From assembly GCA_937976325.1 (NCBI GenBank), contig CALJSD010000180.1, positions 1 through 7,657 on the forward strand: a stretch of DNA of 7,657 bases. The letters run 5' to 3'. The translations under genes were made by a program, and so were the position numbers. The DNA comes from an uncultured Carnobacterium sp. GTDB lineage: Bacteria > Bacillota > Bacilli > Lactobacillales > Aerococcaceae. This document shows positions 1-5,402 of this stretch, one piece after another. Under the pieces are notes generated by a model, which did no database searches, was not told the origin of the DNA, and saw nothing but the letters and a program-made list of their open reading frames with translations. Positions within the stretch are counted from its first letter, which is position 1, and every line of letters begins with the position of its first letter.

Positions 1-483
1 TCGGTACGTGCGCGTGTGGGAAGTATTCGCCCATACCTAGCTCCAGAGTATCAAAACGTGACGGTAGATGAATTCAAAAACTTAATCACATGTAAGATTT
101 TAGGAATTAACTCGATTGATGAAGCGAAACGTTATGTGTTAACGGAAGAAGATTGGAAAGCCATCGATGAACTCACAGCTTCTAAATATAAAAACTGGGA
201 ATGGAATTATGGCCAATCTCCACAATATAGTGATTACCGTGATGGACGTTTCGCATGTGGAACAATTCAATGCTACTTAGAAGTGGAACAAGGTAGAATT
301 TCAAATTGCCGTATTTACGGAGACTTCTTTGCAAAAGGAAATGTACAAGAAGTCGAAGAAAAACTAAAAGGTGTTCGTATGGTGAAAGAAGACTTAGTAG
401 AAGTCTTAAGTGCCATCGATTTAAGCAACTACTTTGGCGCAGTCACTGCAGAAGAATTTGCGGGACTCATTTTAGGAGAATAA
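1..483 (+). CDS. lplA: Lipoate-protein ligase A, C-terminal part (5' end outside window)
   Basis: The reading frame is open from the first base and ends at TAA 481-483, giving about 160 residues. The opening SVRARV followed by IRPYL matches the end of the LplA catalytic domain. The rest, including the run KNWEWNYGQSP and the FACGTIQCYLEVEQG strand, matches the small C-terminal accessory domain of bacterial lipoate ligases. LplA uses ATP to make lipoyl-AMP and attaches lipoate to lysines of E2 subunits and GcvH in the cytosol. Family members are about 330 residues, so roughly the N-terminal half, with the adenylate-binding site, is missing here because of the window edge rather than gene decay. 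A GTG at 16 could be mistaken for a start but lies inside the conserved SVRARV motif. Family assignment is secure. Which of several LplA paralogues this is cannot be told. Confidence 0.9.
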   Translation, partial: SVRARVGSIRPYLAPEYQNVTVDEFKNLITCKILGINSIDEAKRYVLTEEDWKAIDELTASKYKNWEWNYGQSPQYSDYRDGRFACGTIQCYLEVEQGRISNCRIYGDFFAKGNVQEVEEKLKGVRMVKEDLVEVLSAIDLSNYFGAVTAEEFAGLILGE

Positions 484-492
484 AAAAATAGG

Positions 493-514
493 GTGATACC
501 GTATACGGTATCAC
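493..514. repeat. Perfect 22-bp palindrome between convergent genes, possible backup terminator
   Basis: The half-site GTGATACCGTA (493-503) is followed with no spacer by its exact reverse complement TACGGTATCAC (504-514). As RNA it can fold into a stem of about 9 bp with a 4-nt loop. On the minus strand the hairpin is followed, after four bases, by a run of seven Ts (complement of the A-run at 482-488), so it could act as a second terminator for minus-strand pgpA transcripts. On the plus strand no T-run follows. A perfect palindrome of this size could also bind a dimeric regulator, but I recognise no consensus. Confidence 0.55.
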
Positions 515-527
515 TCGATAAATTTAG

Positions 528-558
528 AAAAGGATGAAGCGTGGGCTTCATCCTTTTT
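528..558. terminator. Bidirectional rho-independent terminator between lplA and pgpA
   Basis: The inverted repeat AAAAGGATGAAGC (528-540) and GCTTCATCCTTTT (545-557) forms a 13-bp stem with the 4-base loop GTGG. On the plus strand the stem ends in a T-run (554-558). On the minus strand the flanking A-run becomes T's as well. It lies 45 bases after the lplA stop and 7 bases before the pgpA stop, so it should end transcription of both convergent genes. Confidence 0.88.
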
Positions 559-564
559 GCGTGA

Positions 565-1065
565 TTAGTCTAATTCTTCTTTTGCTGGAATGCTGTGTGC
601 TAGACGGCTTGCTGCAGCGGCTGCGATAGCTCCTACTAAGTCGTCTAAGAAGATGTTTACTTTACCAGTTGATTTGTCATCTAAGTTCTTAAGAATTCCT
701 GGTTTTACTTTATCGATATAACCGTAGTTTGTAAATCCGATAGAACCATATACGTTTACGATCGATAATGCTAAGATTTCATCGACACCATATAAAGGTT
801 CATCTTCAGATAAGACATCGTTTAATAATGGATGTAATTTCTTTTCTTCTGCTAATTTATCCATTTCGATACCTGTGATAACGGCGTTTTGAACTTCGCG
901 TTTCTTCAATACGCTAGTAACGTTTTGTAAACATTCTTCTTTCGTTAATCCTGGTACATATCTTTCTTGTAAGAAATAAACTAATTCAGCAATTTGTTCT
1001 AATTCTACACCGCGTTCAGATAATAATTCTAAACAGCGTTCGTGTAATTCTTTTGGGCTTTTCAT
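565..1065 (-). CDS. pgpA: Phosphatidylglycerophosphatase A family protein (YutG-like)
   Basis: This 166-residue protein resembles the YutG / 'low temperature requirement C' branch of the PgpA family. PgpA enzymes dephosphorylate phosphatidylglycerophosphate to phosphatidylglycerol at the membrane. Visible family traits are the YGVDEILALSIVNVYGSIGFTNYGYIDK block (residues 92-119) and the C-terminal IFLDDLVGAIAAAAASRLAH segment (138-157), with paired Asp 141-142 and a small-residue helix. Residues 1-80 are helical and charged, an extension typical of the Firmicutes branch. Unlike E. coli PgpA there are no obvious multiple membrane spans. Start ATG 1065-1063 has a strong AGGAGGA site 8 bases upstream (complement of 1074-1080). 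The gene converges on lplA and follows yumC after a 122-base gap with a hairpin and a probable promoter. Family membership is solid. The enzymatic activity of this YutG branch is inferred from family naming. Confidence 0.82.
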   Translation of the reverse strand: MKSPKELHERCLELLSERGVELEQIAELVYFLQERYVPGLTKEECLQNVTSVLKKREVQNAVITGIEMDKLAEEKKLHPLLNDVLSEDEPLYGVDEILALSIVNVYGSIGFTNYGYIDKVKPGILKNLDDKSTGKVNIFLDDLVGAIAAAAASRLAHSIPAKEELD

Positions 1066-1121
1066 CTGAAAAATCCTCCTTTTAACAAATTATGAAACCC
1101 TTTTAAAAAGAGTAGCTTTTT

Positions 1122-1151
1122 ATTTTAACACAAAATGCAAAGAACGCCCAA
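1122..1151 (-). promoter_or_regulatory. Probable pgpA promoter with extended -10
   Basis: Reading the minus strand, TGT-TAAAAT (complement of 1122-1130) is an extended -10 matching TATAAT at five of six bases. A weak -35, TTGGGC (complement of 1146-1151), lies 18 bases upstream and falls inside the hairpin that follows yumC. A start near 1115 would give a leader of about 50 bases before the pgpA ATG. The -35 is poor, so the call rests on the extended -10. Confidence 0.5.
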
Positions 1152-1171
1152 ATGAATTGAGCGTTCTTTTT
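1139..1171 (-). terminator. Hairpin after yumC, probable terminator
   Basis: AAAGAACGC (1139-1147) pairs with GCGTTCTTT (1161-1169). The stem can be extended inward by three more pairs past one A/C mismatch. It begins 17 bases beyond the yumC stop. On the minus strand the stem is followed by an interrupted T-rich tail (TTTGCATTTTGTGTT), less ideal than the clean T5 tail on the opposite strand, so termination of yumC may be only partial and some read-through into pgpA is possible. Confidence 0.65.
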
Positions 1172-1187
1172 GAAATTTTGTAAACGG

Positions 1188-2174
1188 TTAGAACATGGAT
1201 GAGCTATGAATCGTGCTTGGACGGCTATTTGGATTCACGTAAGTCATTGCAGCATTAATGGCAACAGGCGCTTCACCAAATCCAGTAGCGATGATTTTTA
1301 CTTTGCCATCATATGTTGCGATATCTCCAACGGCAAAGACGCCAGGTAGAGTCGTTTCCATTTGGCTATTTGTCACGATGGTGTTGCGAGCCACTTCGAA
1401 TCCCCAGTTCTTCATTCCTCCGATAGAAGAAGAGAAACCATAGTTCACGATAAAGTCGTCAACAGGAAGTTCGATTTGGTCTTCACCTTTCGCGTGTTTC
1501 AATACAACGGATTGAATAGTGTTGCCATCTCCGATAATTTGGTCCGGAAGATAAGGCGTTAAAATGTCGACGCTTGATTCTTCTAGTTGTTTCACGCTAT
1601 GTTCTTGTGCACGGAACTGTGGACGGCGGTGAACAATAGTGACTTTCTTTGCGATTGGTTCTAAGGCCAATGCCCAGTCTACTGCAGAGTCGCCACCACC
1701 GCAGATGGCTACAGTACGGTCGCGGAATCGCTCTAAGTTCGTTACGAAGTAGTGCAGGTTGCTGTTTTCATAAGCTTCTGCATTTTCTACGTCGAGTTTA
1801 CGTGGACGGAACGCGCCGTTCCCACAAGCGATAATGACTGTTTTCGCGTAGTGCGTTTGTTTAGAAGTCACAAGCTCATATCCGAAGTCTGTTTTGTTTA
1901 ATTCGAGTGCTTCTTCTTCTAAGCAGAACTGAGTTTCAGGGAAACGTTCGAGCTGTTTTTTCAAGTTCTCGATTAAATCACCAGCTGTAATTTCTGGGAA
2001 GGCAGGGATGTCATAAACCATCTTTTCAGGATAAAGCATCCCTGGTTGCCCACCTAATTGGGGCAAAGTTTCAATAATTTTAACAGACGCTTGGCGTAAG
2101 CCCGCGTAAAAGGCGGTGAAAAGCCCAACAGGCCCACCGCCGATAATAATAATATCAACAATTTCTTGAGTCAC
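1188..2174 (-). CDS. yumC: Ferredoxin/flavodoxin-NADP+ reductase, thioredoxin-reductase-like (YumC type)
   Basis: The 328-residue flavoprotein is full length for the YumC-type FNR family (B. subtilis YumC is about 330 residues). The FAD-binding GGGPVG motif is at residues 12-17. The NADPH-binding GGGDSA is at 159-164, with HRR at 182-184 to hold the 2'-phosphate. The second FAD motif, GDIATYDGKVKIIATGFGEA, is at 283-302. The CxxC pair that defines thioredoxin reductase is absent, and the C-terminal HSSSMF tail is typical of these FNRs. The enzyme moves electrons between NADPH and ferredoxin or flavodoxin in the cytosol. The start is GTG at 2174-2172, six bases after CGGAGG. The first residues (TQEIVDIIIIGGG) lead directly into the FAD motif, leaving no room for a later start. 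It lies 14 bases downstream of yuiD and is probably co-transcribed with it. Confidence 0.93.
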   Translation of the reverse strand: MTQEIVDIIIIGGGPVGLFTAFYAGLRQASVKIIETLPQLGGQPGMLYPEKMVYDIPAFPEITAGDLIENLKKQLERFPETQFCLEEEALELNKTDFGYELVTSKQTHYAKTVIIACGNGAFRPRKLDVENAEAYENSNLHYFVTNLERFRDRTVAICGGGDSAVDWALALEPIAKKVTIVHRRPQFRAQEHSVKQLEESSVDILTPYLPDQIIGDGNTIQSVVLKHAKGEDQIELPVDDFIVNYGFSSSIGGMKNWGFEVARNTIVTNSQMETTLPGVFAVGDIATYDGKVKIIATGFGEAPVAINAAMTYVNPNSRPSTIHSSSMF

Positions 2175-2188
2175 TTTTTACCTCCGAA

Positions 2189-2698
2189 TTAATAGAACAT
2201 TCTTAAAATAAAGGCCATTGCGATACCAGTCAATACACCGGCAAATACCTCAATAGGTTTGTGACCTAAATATTTCTTGATAATTAATTTTTTATTTTCT
2301 TCTGTGTCGAAGAGATTGATTGGATCATCTTCTGATTCAATTTCAACATGCTTTAATGCGCTGGATTCTTCGCGTACTTGTTCTTCGTATAATTTTTGTA
2401 GGAGAATTCCTTGTTCACCACTTTGACGACGAACGGCCATGGCATCGAACATCACGATTAAACCGAACGTTGTTGCGATTGCAACGAGTGGAGAAGCAAA
2501 TCCGTATTCAATAATAAGCGCTGTAATCAGCGAGCTAACTGCAGCAGAGTGAGAACTTGGCATTCCACCTGTGCTAGTTACTAACGAAACGTGTGCGCCA
2601 TCTTTCTTTGAGAAGAGCGCAATCGGGAATTTAACAAATTGTGCAAATAGAATCGAGCAAATTGAAGCGATTAATGGATAATTTTGAAATATTGTCAT
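2189..2698 (-). CDS. yuiD: Divergent PAP2-family integral membrane protein (YuiD-like)
   Basis: The product is 169 residues from ATG 2698-2696. The conserved TSTGGMPSSHSAAV stretch (41-54), FDAMAVRRQSGEQ (84-96) and LGHKPIEVFAGVLTG (144-158) are the hallmarks of the YuiD / 'acid phosphatase-vanadium haloperoxidase related' family. PSSH recalls the PAP2 phosphatase motif, but the biochemical role of the family is not settled. Hydrophobic segments at about 5-30, 53-88 and 150-168 indicate membrane spans. The acidic stretch at about 105-135 is a soluble loop, somewhat longer than in B. subtilis YuiD (about 158 residues). An upstream in-frame TTG at 2731-2729 would add 11 charged residues. I reject it because it sits at or before the predicted transcription start and the conserved family N-terminus begins at MTIFQNYP. 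The Shine-Dalgarno of the ATG (AAAGAG-like) is weak. It is first gene of the yuiD-yumC operon. Confidence 0.87.
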   Translation of the reverse strand: MTIFQNYPLIASICSILFAQFVKFPIALFSKKDGAHVSLVTSTGGMPSSHSAAVSSLITALIIEYGFASPLVAIATTFGLIVMFDAMAVRRQSGEQGILLQKLYEEQVREESSALKHVEIESEDDPINLFDTEENKKLIIKKYLGHKPIEVFAGVLTGIAMAFILRMFY

Positions 2699-2733
2699 TA
2701 AACTTTCACTCTTTCTTTTTTCTATACTCAAAT

Positions 2734-2742
2734 ACTATACCA
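2734..2742 (-). promoter_or_regulatory. Extended -10 of the yuiD-yumC promoter
   Basis: On the minus strand the sequence reads TGG-TATAGT, an extended -10 with five of six consensus bases. No good -35 is seen 16-18 bases upstream, which is common for extended -10 promoters. An A-rich stretch (complement of the T-tract at 2783-2793) lies about 55-65 bases upstream of the expected start and could act as an UP-like element. Transcription should begin near 2727, about 30 bases before the ATG at 2698. Confidence 0.62.
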
Positions 2743-2782
2743 CGAAACCATGAAAATCACTAAGGAAAATTTATAGATATTC

Positions 2783-2793
2783 TTTTTTTTTTT
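2783..2793. repeat. Run of 11 T's between divergent promoters
   Basis: An uninterrupted T11 sits between the yuiD and cyclophilin promoters, about 25 bases upstream of the plus-strand -35 and 40-50 bases upstream of the minus-strand -10. It may bend DNA or support RNA polymerase binding. Homopolymers this long can vary in length by slippage, but nothing in this single sequence shows that it does. Confidence 0.6.
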
Positions 2794-2817
2794 ATTAAGG
2801 CGGATAAGAACGCTAAA

Positions 2818-2846
2818 TTGCACCCGTTTGCCTTTTGTGGTTTAAT
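2818..2846 (+). promoter_or_regulatory. Promoter of the cyclophilin-yugI-pgi group
   Basis: TTGCAC (2818-2823) and TTTAAT (2841-2846) are separated by exactly 17 bases, and TGG directly before the -10 adds an extended -10 element. The expected start near 2853 gives a leader of about 45 bases before the ATG at 2898. This also argues against the earlier in-frame ATG at 2859, which would be nearly leaderless. Confidence 0.75.
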
Positions 2847-2897
2847 AGAGGATGGTAGATGAGCAATCATCAGTATGAATTAAAAGGAGATGGAAAA

Positions 2898-3488
2898 ATG
2901 AGTCAATTTCCACAATTGAATGAAGTGAATGAAAAGAATCCACTCGTGACTGTGCATACGAACTTGGGCGATTTCACATTGGAATTATTCCCTGAAGTAG
3001 CACCTAAAACAGTGGAGAATTTCGTAACACATGCGAAGAATGGATACTACAACGGAGTTATCTTTCACCGTGTGATTGAAGACTTCATGATTCAAGGTGG
3101 CGACCCAACTGGAACTGGTATGGGTGGCGAGTCTATTTACGGACGCACTTTCGAAGATGAGTTTTCAAGAGAAGCATTCAACTTGTACGGTACATTATCA
3201 ATGGCGAATGCAGGTCCAAACACAAACGGATCGCAATTCTTCATCGTTACTGCAAAACAAGTGCCCGCACAAATGTTGAAACAATTAAAAGATGGCGGCT
3301 GGCCTGAAGAAATCGTTGAAGAATACGCTAAAGTTGGTGGAACACCTTGGTTAGACCACCGTCATACAGTATTCGGACGCGTCGTAGAAGGTATGGACGT
3401 TGTTCTTAAGATTGAAGGCGTAGAACGTAATGCGCAAGACCGTCCGCTAGAAGATGTTGTCATTGAATCGATGGACGTAAAAGCGTAG
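2898..3488 (+). CDS. Cytosolic cyclophilin-type peptidyl-prolyl cis-trans isomerase
   Basis: The 196-residue product has all active-site positions of human cyclophilin A by motif alignment: Arg58, Phe63, Met64 and Gln66 in FHRVIEDFMIQGGDP, Phe115 in NGSQFFI, and Trp151, Leu152 and His156 in WLDHRHTVFG. It catalyses proline isomerisation during protein folding. There is no signal peptide or lipobox, so it is cytosolic. About 25 extra residues (roughly 120-148, containing QMLKQLKDGGWPEEIVEEYAKVGG) lie between the QFFI strand and the tryptophan. I believe similar insertions occur in other Lactobacillales cyclophilins; this accounts for the length compared with about 143 residues for B. subtilis PpiB. 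The ATG at 2898 is preferred over the in-frame ATG at 2859 because AAGGAG lies at proper spacing before it and the promoter leaves no leader for the earlier one. It is first gene of a group with yugI and probably pgi. Confidence 0.93.
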   Translation: MSQFPQLNEVNEKNPLVTVHTNLGDFTLELFPEVAPKTVENFVTHAKNGYYNGVIFHRVIEDFMIQGGDPTGTGMGGESIYGRTFEDEFSREAFNLYGTLSMANAGPNTNGSQFFIVTAKQVPAQMLKQLKDGGWPEEIVEEYAKVGGTPWLDHRHTVFGRVVEGMDVVLKIEGVERNAQDRPLEDVVIESMDVKA

Positions 3489-3496
3489 GAGGTTCT

Positions 3497-3886
3497 ATGA
3501 GCAAAACTTTTAGAATTGGCGACATCGTTACGGCTAAAGTAACAGGTGTACAAAATTACGGAGTTTTCTTGGAGCTAGACGAAGATACACAAGGCTTGAT
3601 TCATATTTCTGAGTGTAAACATGGATATATGGATAATGTGCATGATTTTGTGAAGGTAGGACAGGAAGTGACGGCCAAAGTGATTGACGTCGATGAATTT
3701 TCAAATAAGATTAGTTTATCGATTCGAGCACTGGAAAAACTCGATGTGCCAGATGTACCGCAACGCATTAAGAAAAATCGCAAACGCTATGTTCCTTCCA
3801 TTGGTTTTTCAAGCTTAGCGAAGAAATTACCAGAATGGATCGAAGAAGCACAAGAAAAATTTGTAAAAGATAAAAACAAAAATTAA
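3497..3886 (+). CDS. yugI: S1-domain RNA-binding protein (YugI / CvfD, general stress protein 13 family)
   Basis: The 129-residue protein carries one S1 RNA-binding domain at about residues 6-78: FRIGDIVTAKVTGVQNYGVFLEL, GLIHISE, VKVGQEVTAKVIDVDEFSNKISLSIRAL. A basic linker (IKKNRKRY, 91-98) and a C-terminal amphipathic segment ending in lysines follow. Length and architecture match B. subtilis YugI (about 130 residues) and pneumococcal CvfD, a post-transcriptional regulator of virulence and stress genes. The ATG lies only 8 bases after the cyclophilin stop, and the AGGAGG site (3487-3492) overlaps that TAG, so translation of the two genes is probably coupled. The spacing of 4 bases to the ATG is short but no other start fits the domain. 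A ribosome- or mRNA-associated role is inferred from the family. Confidence 0.88.
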   Translation: MSKTFRIGDIVTAKVTGVQNYGVFLELDEDTQGLIHISECKHGYMDNVHDFVKVGQEVTAKVIDVDEFSNKISLSIRALEKLDVPDVPQRIKKNRKRYVPSIGFSSLAKKLPEWIEEAQEKFVKDKNKN

Positions 3887-3924
3887 TAAAAACAATCGTT
3901 ATTGAATACGAAGGAGGCATTCAA

Positions 3925-5271
3925 ATGGGACACATTTCATTTGATTATTCAAAAGCATTAGATTTCTTCAGCCAAGAAGAAATTGACAATTTACAATCAA
4001 CAGTAACAGCGTTAGATAAAGACTTACGCGAAGGATTAGGAGCAGGGAACGACTTCACAGGTTGGATTAACTTACCACGCGACTATGACAAAGAAGAATT
4101 CGCTCGTATTAAAGAAGCTGCTAAAAAGATTCAAGAAGAATCTGAAGTATTAGTAGTAATTGGTATTGGTGGTTCTTATTTAGGAGCTCGTGCAGCGATT
4201 GATTTCTTAAACCACGCTTTCTATAACTACTTACCAAGCGATAAACGTAAAACTCCGCAAGTATTATTTGCAGGAAACAGCATTAGCTCAACTTACTTAC
4301 AAGGGTTAATCGACTTAATCGGAGATCGTGATTTCTCTGTAAACGTAATTTCTAAATCTGGTACAACAACAGAACCAGCGATTGCTTTCCGTGTATTCAA
4401 AGATTTATTAATTAAAAAATATGGTAAAGAAGAAGCTGTAAATCGTATTTACGCTACAACTGACCGCGCTCGTGGAGCATTAAAATCAGAAGCAGATGTG
4501 GAAGGTTACCAAACATTTGTAATTCCAGATGATGTCGGTGGACGTTTCACAGTATTAACAGCTGTAGGATTACTTCCAATCGCAGTAACTGGTGCAGATG
4601 TAGATGCATTAATGCAAGGGGCTGAAGATGCACGTGTGGCATACAGCTCATCAAACTTAAAAGAAAACGAAGCTTACCAATACGCTGTAGCACGTAATGT
4701 GTTATACCGCAAAGGAAAAGTGACAGAGTTATTAATTAACTACGAACCAACATTACAATACTTCTCTGAATGGTGGAAACAATTATTTGGTGAATCAGAA
4801 GGGAAAGACTTCAAAGGAATTTATCCTTCAAGTGCAAACTTCTCAACTGACTTACACTCACTAGGACAATACATCCAAGAAGGTCGTCGTAACATCTTCG
4901 AAACAGTTATCAAAGTGGGTAAACCAAATGAAGAAGTAACAATTCCTGAAACAGAAGAAGATTTAGATGGATTAGGATACTTACAAGGTAAAACAATGGA
5001 CTTTGTAAATACAAAAGCTTTCCAAGGAACATTACTTGCTCATACAGATGGTCAAGTTCCAAACTTTGTAGTGAACATTCCTGATATGTCAGCTTACACA
5101 TTAGGACACTTAATCTACTTCTTCGAAATCGCAGTAGGTCTTTCAGGTTACTTAAATGGCGTTAACCCATTTGACCAACCAGGGGTAGAAGCATACAAGA
5201 AAAACATGTTTGCTTTACTTGGAAAACCAGGATTCGAAGACTTAGCAAAAGAATTAAACGAACGTCTATAA
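3925..5271 (+). CDS. pgi: Glucose-6-phosphate isomerase
   Basis: This cytosolic glycolytic enzyme interconverts glucose-6-phosphate and fructose-6-phosphate. The 448 residues match the usual 445-450 of the short Firmicutes form. Sugar-phosphate binding is seen in SKSGTTTEP (143-151). The two family signatures are DDVGGRFTVLTAVG (202-215) and GYLNGVNPFDQPGVEAYK (408-425). Catalytic residues fall at Glu290 (FGESEGK), His311 (TDLHSLGQ) and Lys425, the same numbers as in the Geobacillus enzyme. The ATG at 3925 is preceded by a strong GAAGGAGG. Codons are markedly biased to a few A/T-ending forms (TTA, GTA, ACA, CCA), more so than in neighbouring coaE or dnaB, as expected for a highly expressed gene. 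It follows yugI by 38 bases with no terminator, so co-transcription from the cyclophilin promoter is likely, and a clear terminator ends the unit. Confidence 0.97.
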   Translation: MGHISFDYSKALDFFSQEEIDNLQSTVTALDKDLREGLGAGNDFTGWINLPRDYDKEEFARIKEAAKKIQEESEVLVVIGIGGSYLGARAAIDFLNHAFYNYLPSDKRKTPQVLFAGNSISSTYLQGLIDLIGDRDFSVNVISKSGTTTEPAIAFRVFKDLLIKKYGKEEAVNRIYATTDRARGALKSEADVEGYQTFVIPDDVGGRFTVLTAVGLLPIAVTGADVDALMQGAEDARVAYSSSNLKENEAYQYAVARNVLYRKGKVTELLINYEPTLQYFSEWWKQLFGESEGKDFKGIYPSSANFSTDLHSLGQYIQEGRRNIFETVIKVGKPNEEVTIPETEEDLDGLGYLQGKTMDFVNTKAFQGTLLAHTDGQVPNFVVNIPDMSAYTLGHLIYFFEIAVGLSGYLNGVNPFDQPGVEAYKKNMFALLGKPGFEDLAKELNERL

Positions 5272-5276
5272 TCGAC

Positions 5277-5311
5277 ATGCCGCATTCTCAATACGAGGGT
5301 GCGGTATTTTT
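5277..5311 (+). terminator. Rho-independent terminator after pgi
   Basis: ATGCCGCATTCTC (5277-5289) pairs with GAGGGTGCGGTAT (5295-5307), allowing three G-U pairs, around the 5-base loop AATAC, and runs into TTTTT (5307-5311). It begins 5 bases after the pgi stop and separates the glycolytic unit from coaE. Confidence 0.88.
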
Positions 5312-5343
5312 GTGTCAATATGGGCTCGAATCGGGAAAAGAAC

Positions 5344-5372
5344 TTGCGACAAAGGGCATTTTGAACTAACAT
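5344..5372 (+). promoter_or_regulatory. Possible coaE promoter
   Basis: TTGCGA (5344-5349) and TAACAT (5367-5372) are 17 bases apart, each matching consensus at four of six positions. It lies between the pgi terminator and the coaE ATG, where a promoter is expected, and would start transcription near 5379, leaving room for the GGAGG site at 5392-5396. No extended -10 is present. Confidence 0.45.
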
Positions 5373-5402
5373 AGGTCTTACAAGAAGTGTTGGAGGAAAA
5401 AG

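Noticed and set aside
1066..1115. Riboswitch or attenuator in the pgpA leader
   Set aside because: The leader is only about 50 bases, with just a short AT-rich self-complementary stretch and no known riboswitch fold.
1179..1192. Near match to a CcpA cre site at the end of yumC
   Set aside because: It differs from the cre consensus at two positions including one central base, and overlaps the yumC stop rather than a promoter. Chance matches of this quality are common.
2797..2834. Weak inverted repeat GGCGGA / TTTGCC around the cyclophilin -35
   Set aside because: The pairing depends on G-U pairs, which do not apply to a DNA operator, and the element lies upstream of the expected transcript start so it cannot fold as RNA leader.
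3861..3889. Possible separate pgi promoter (TTGTAA, 17 bases, TAATAA)
   Set aside because: The -10 matches only three of six bases in a very A-rich stretch, with no extended -10. Co-transcription from upstream explains pgi without it.
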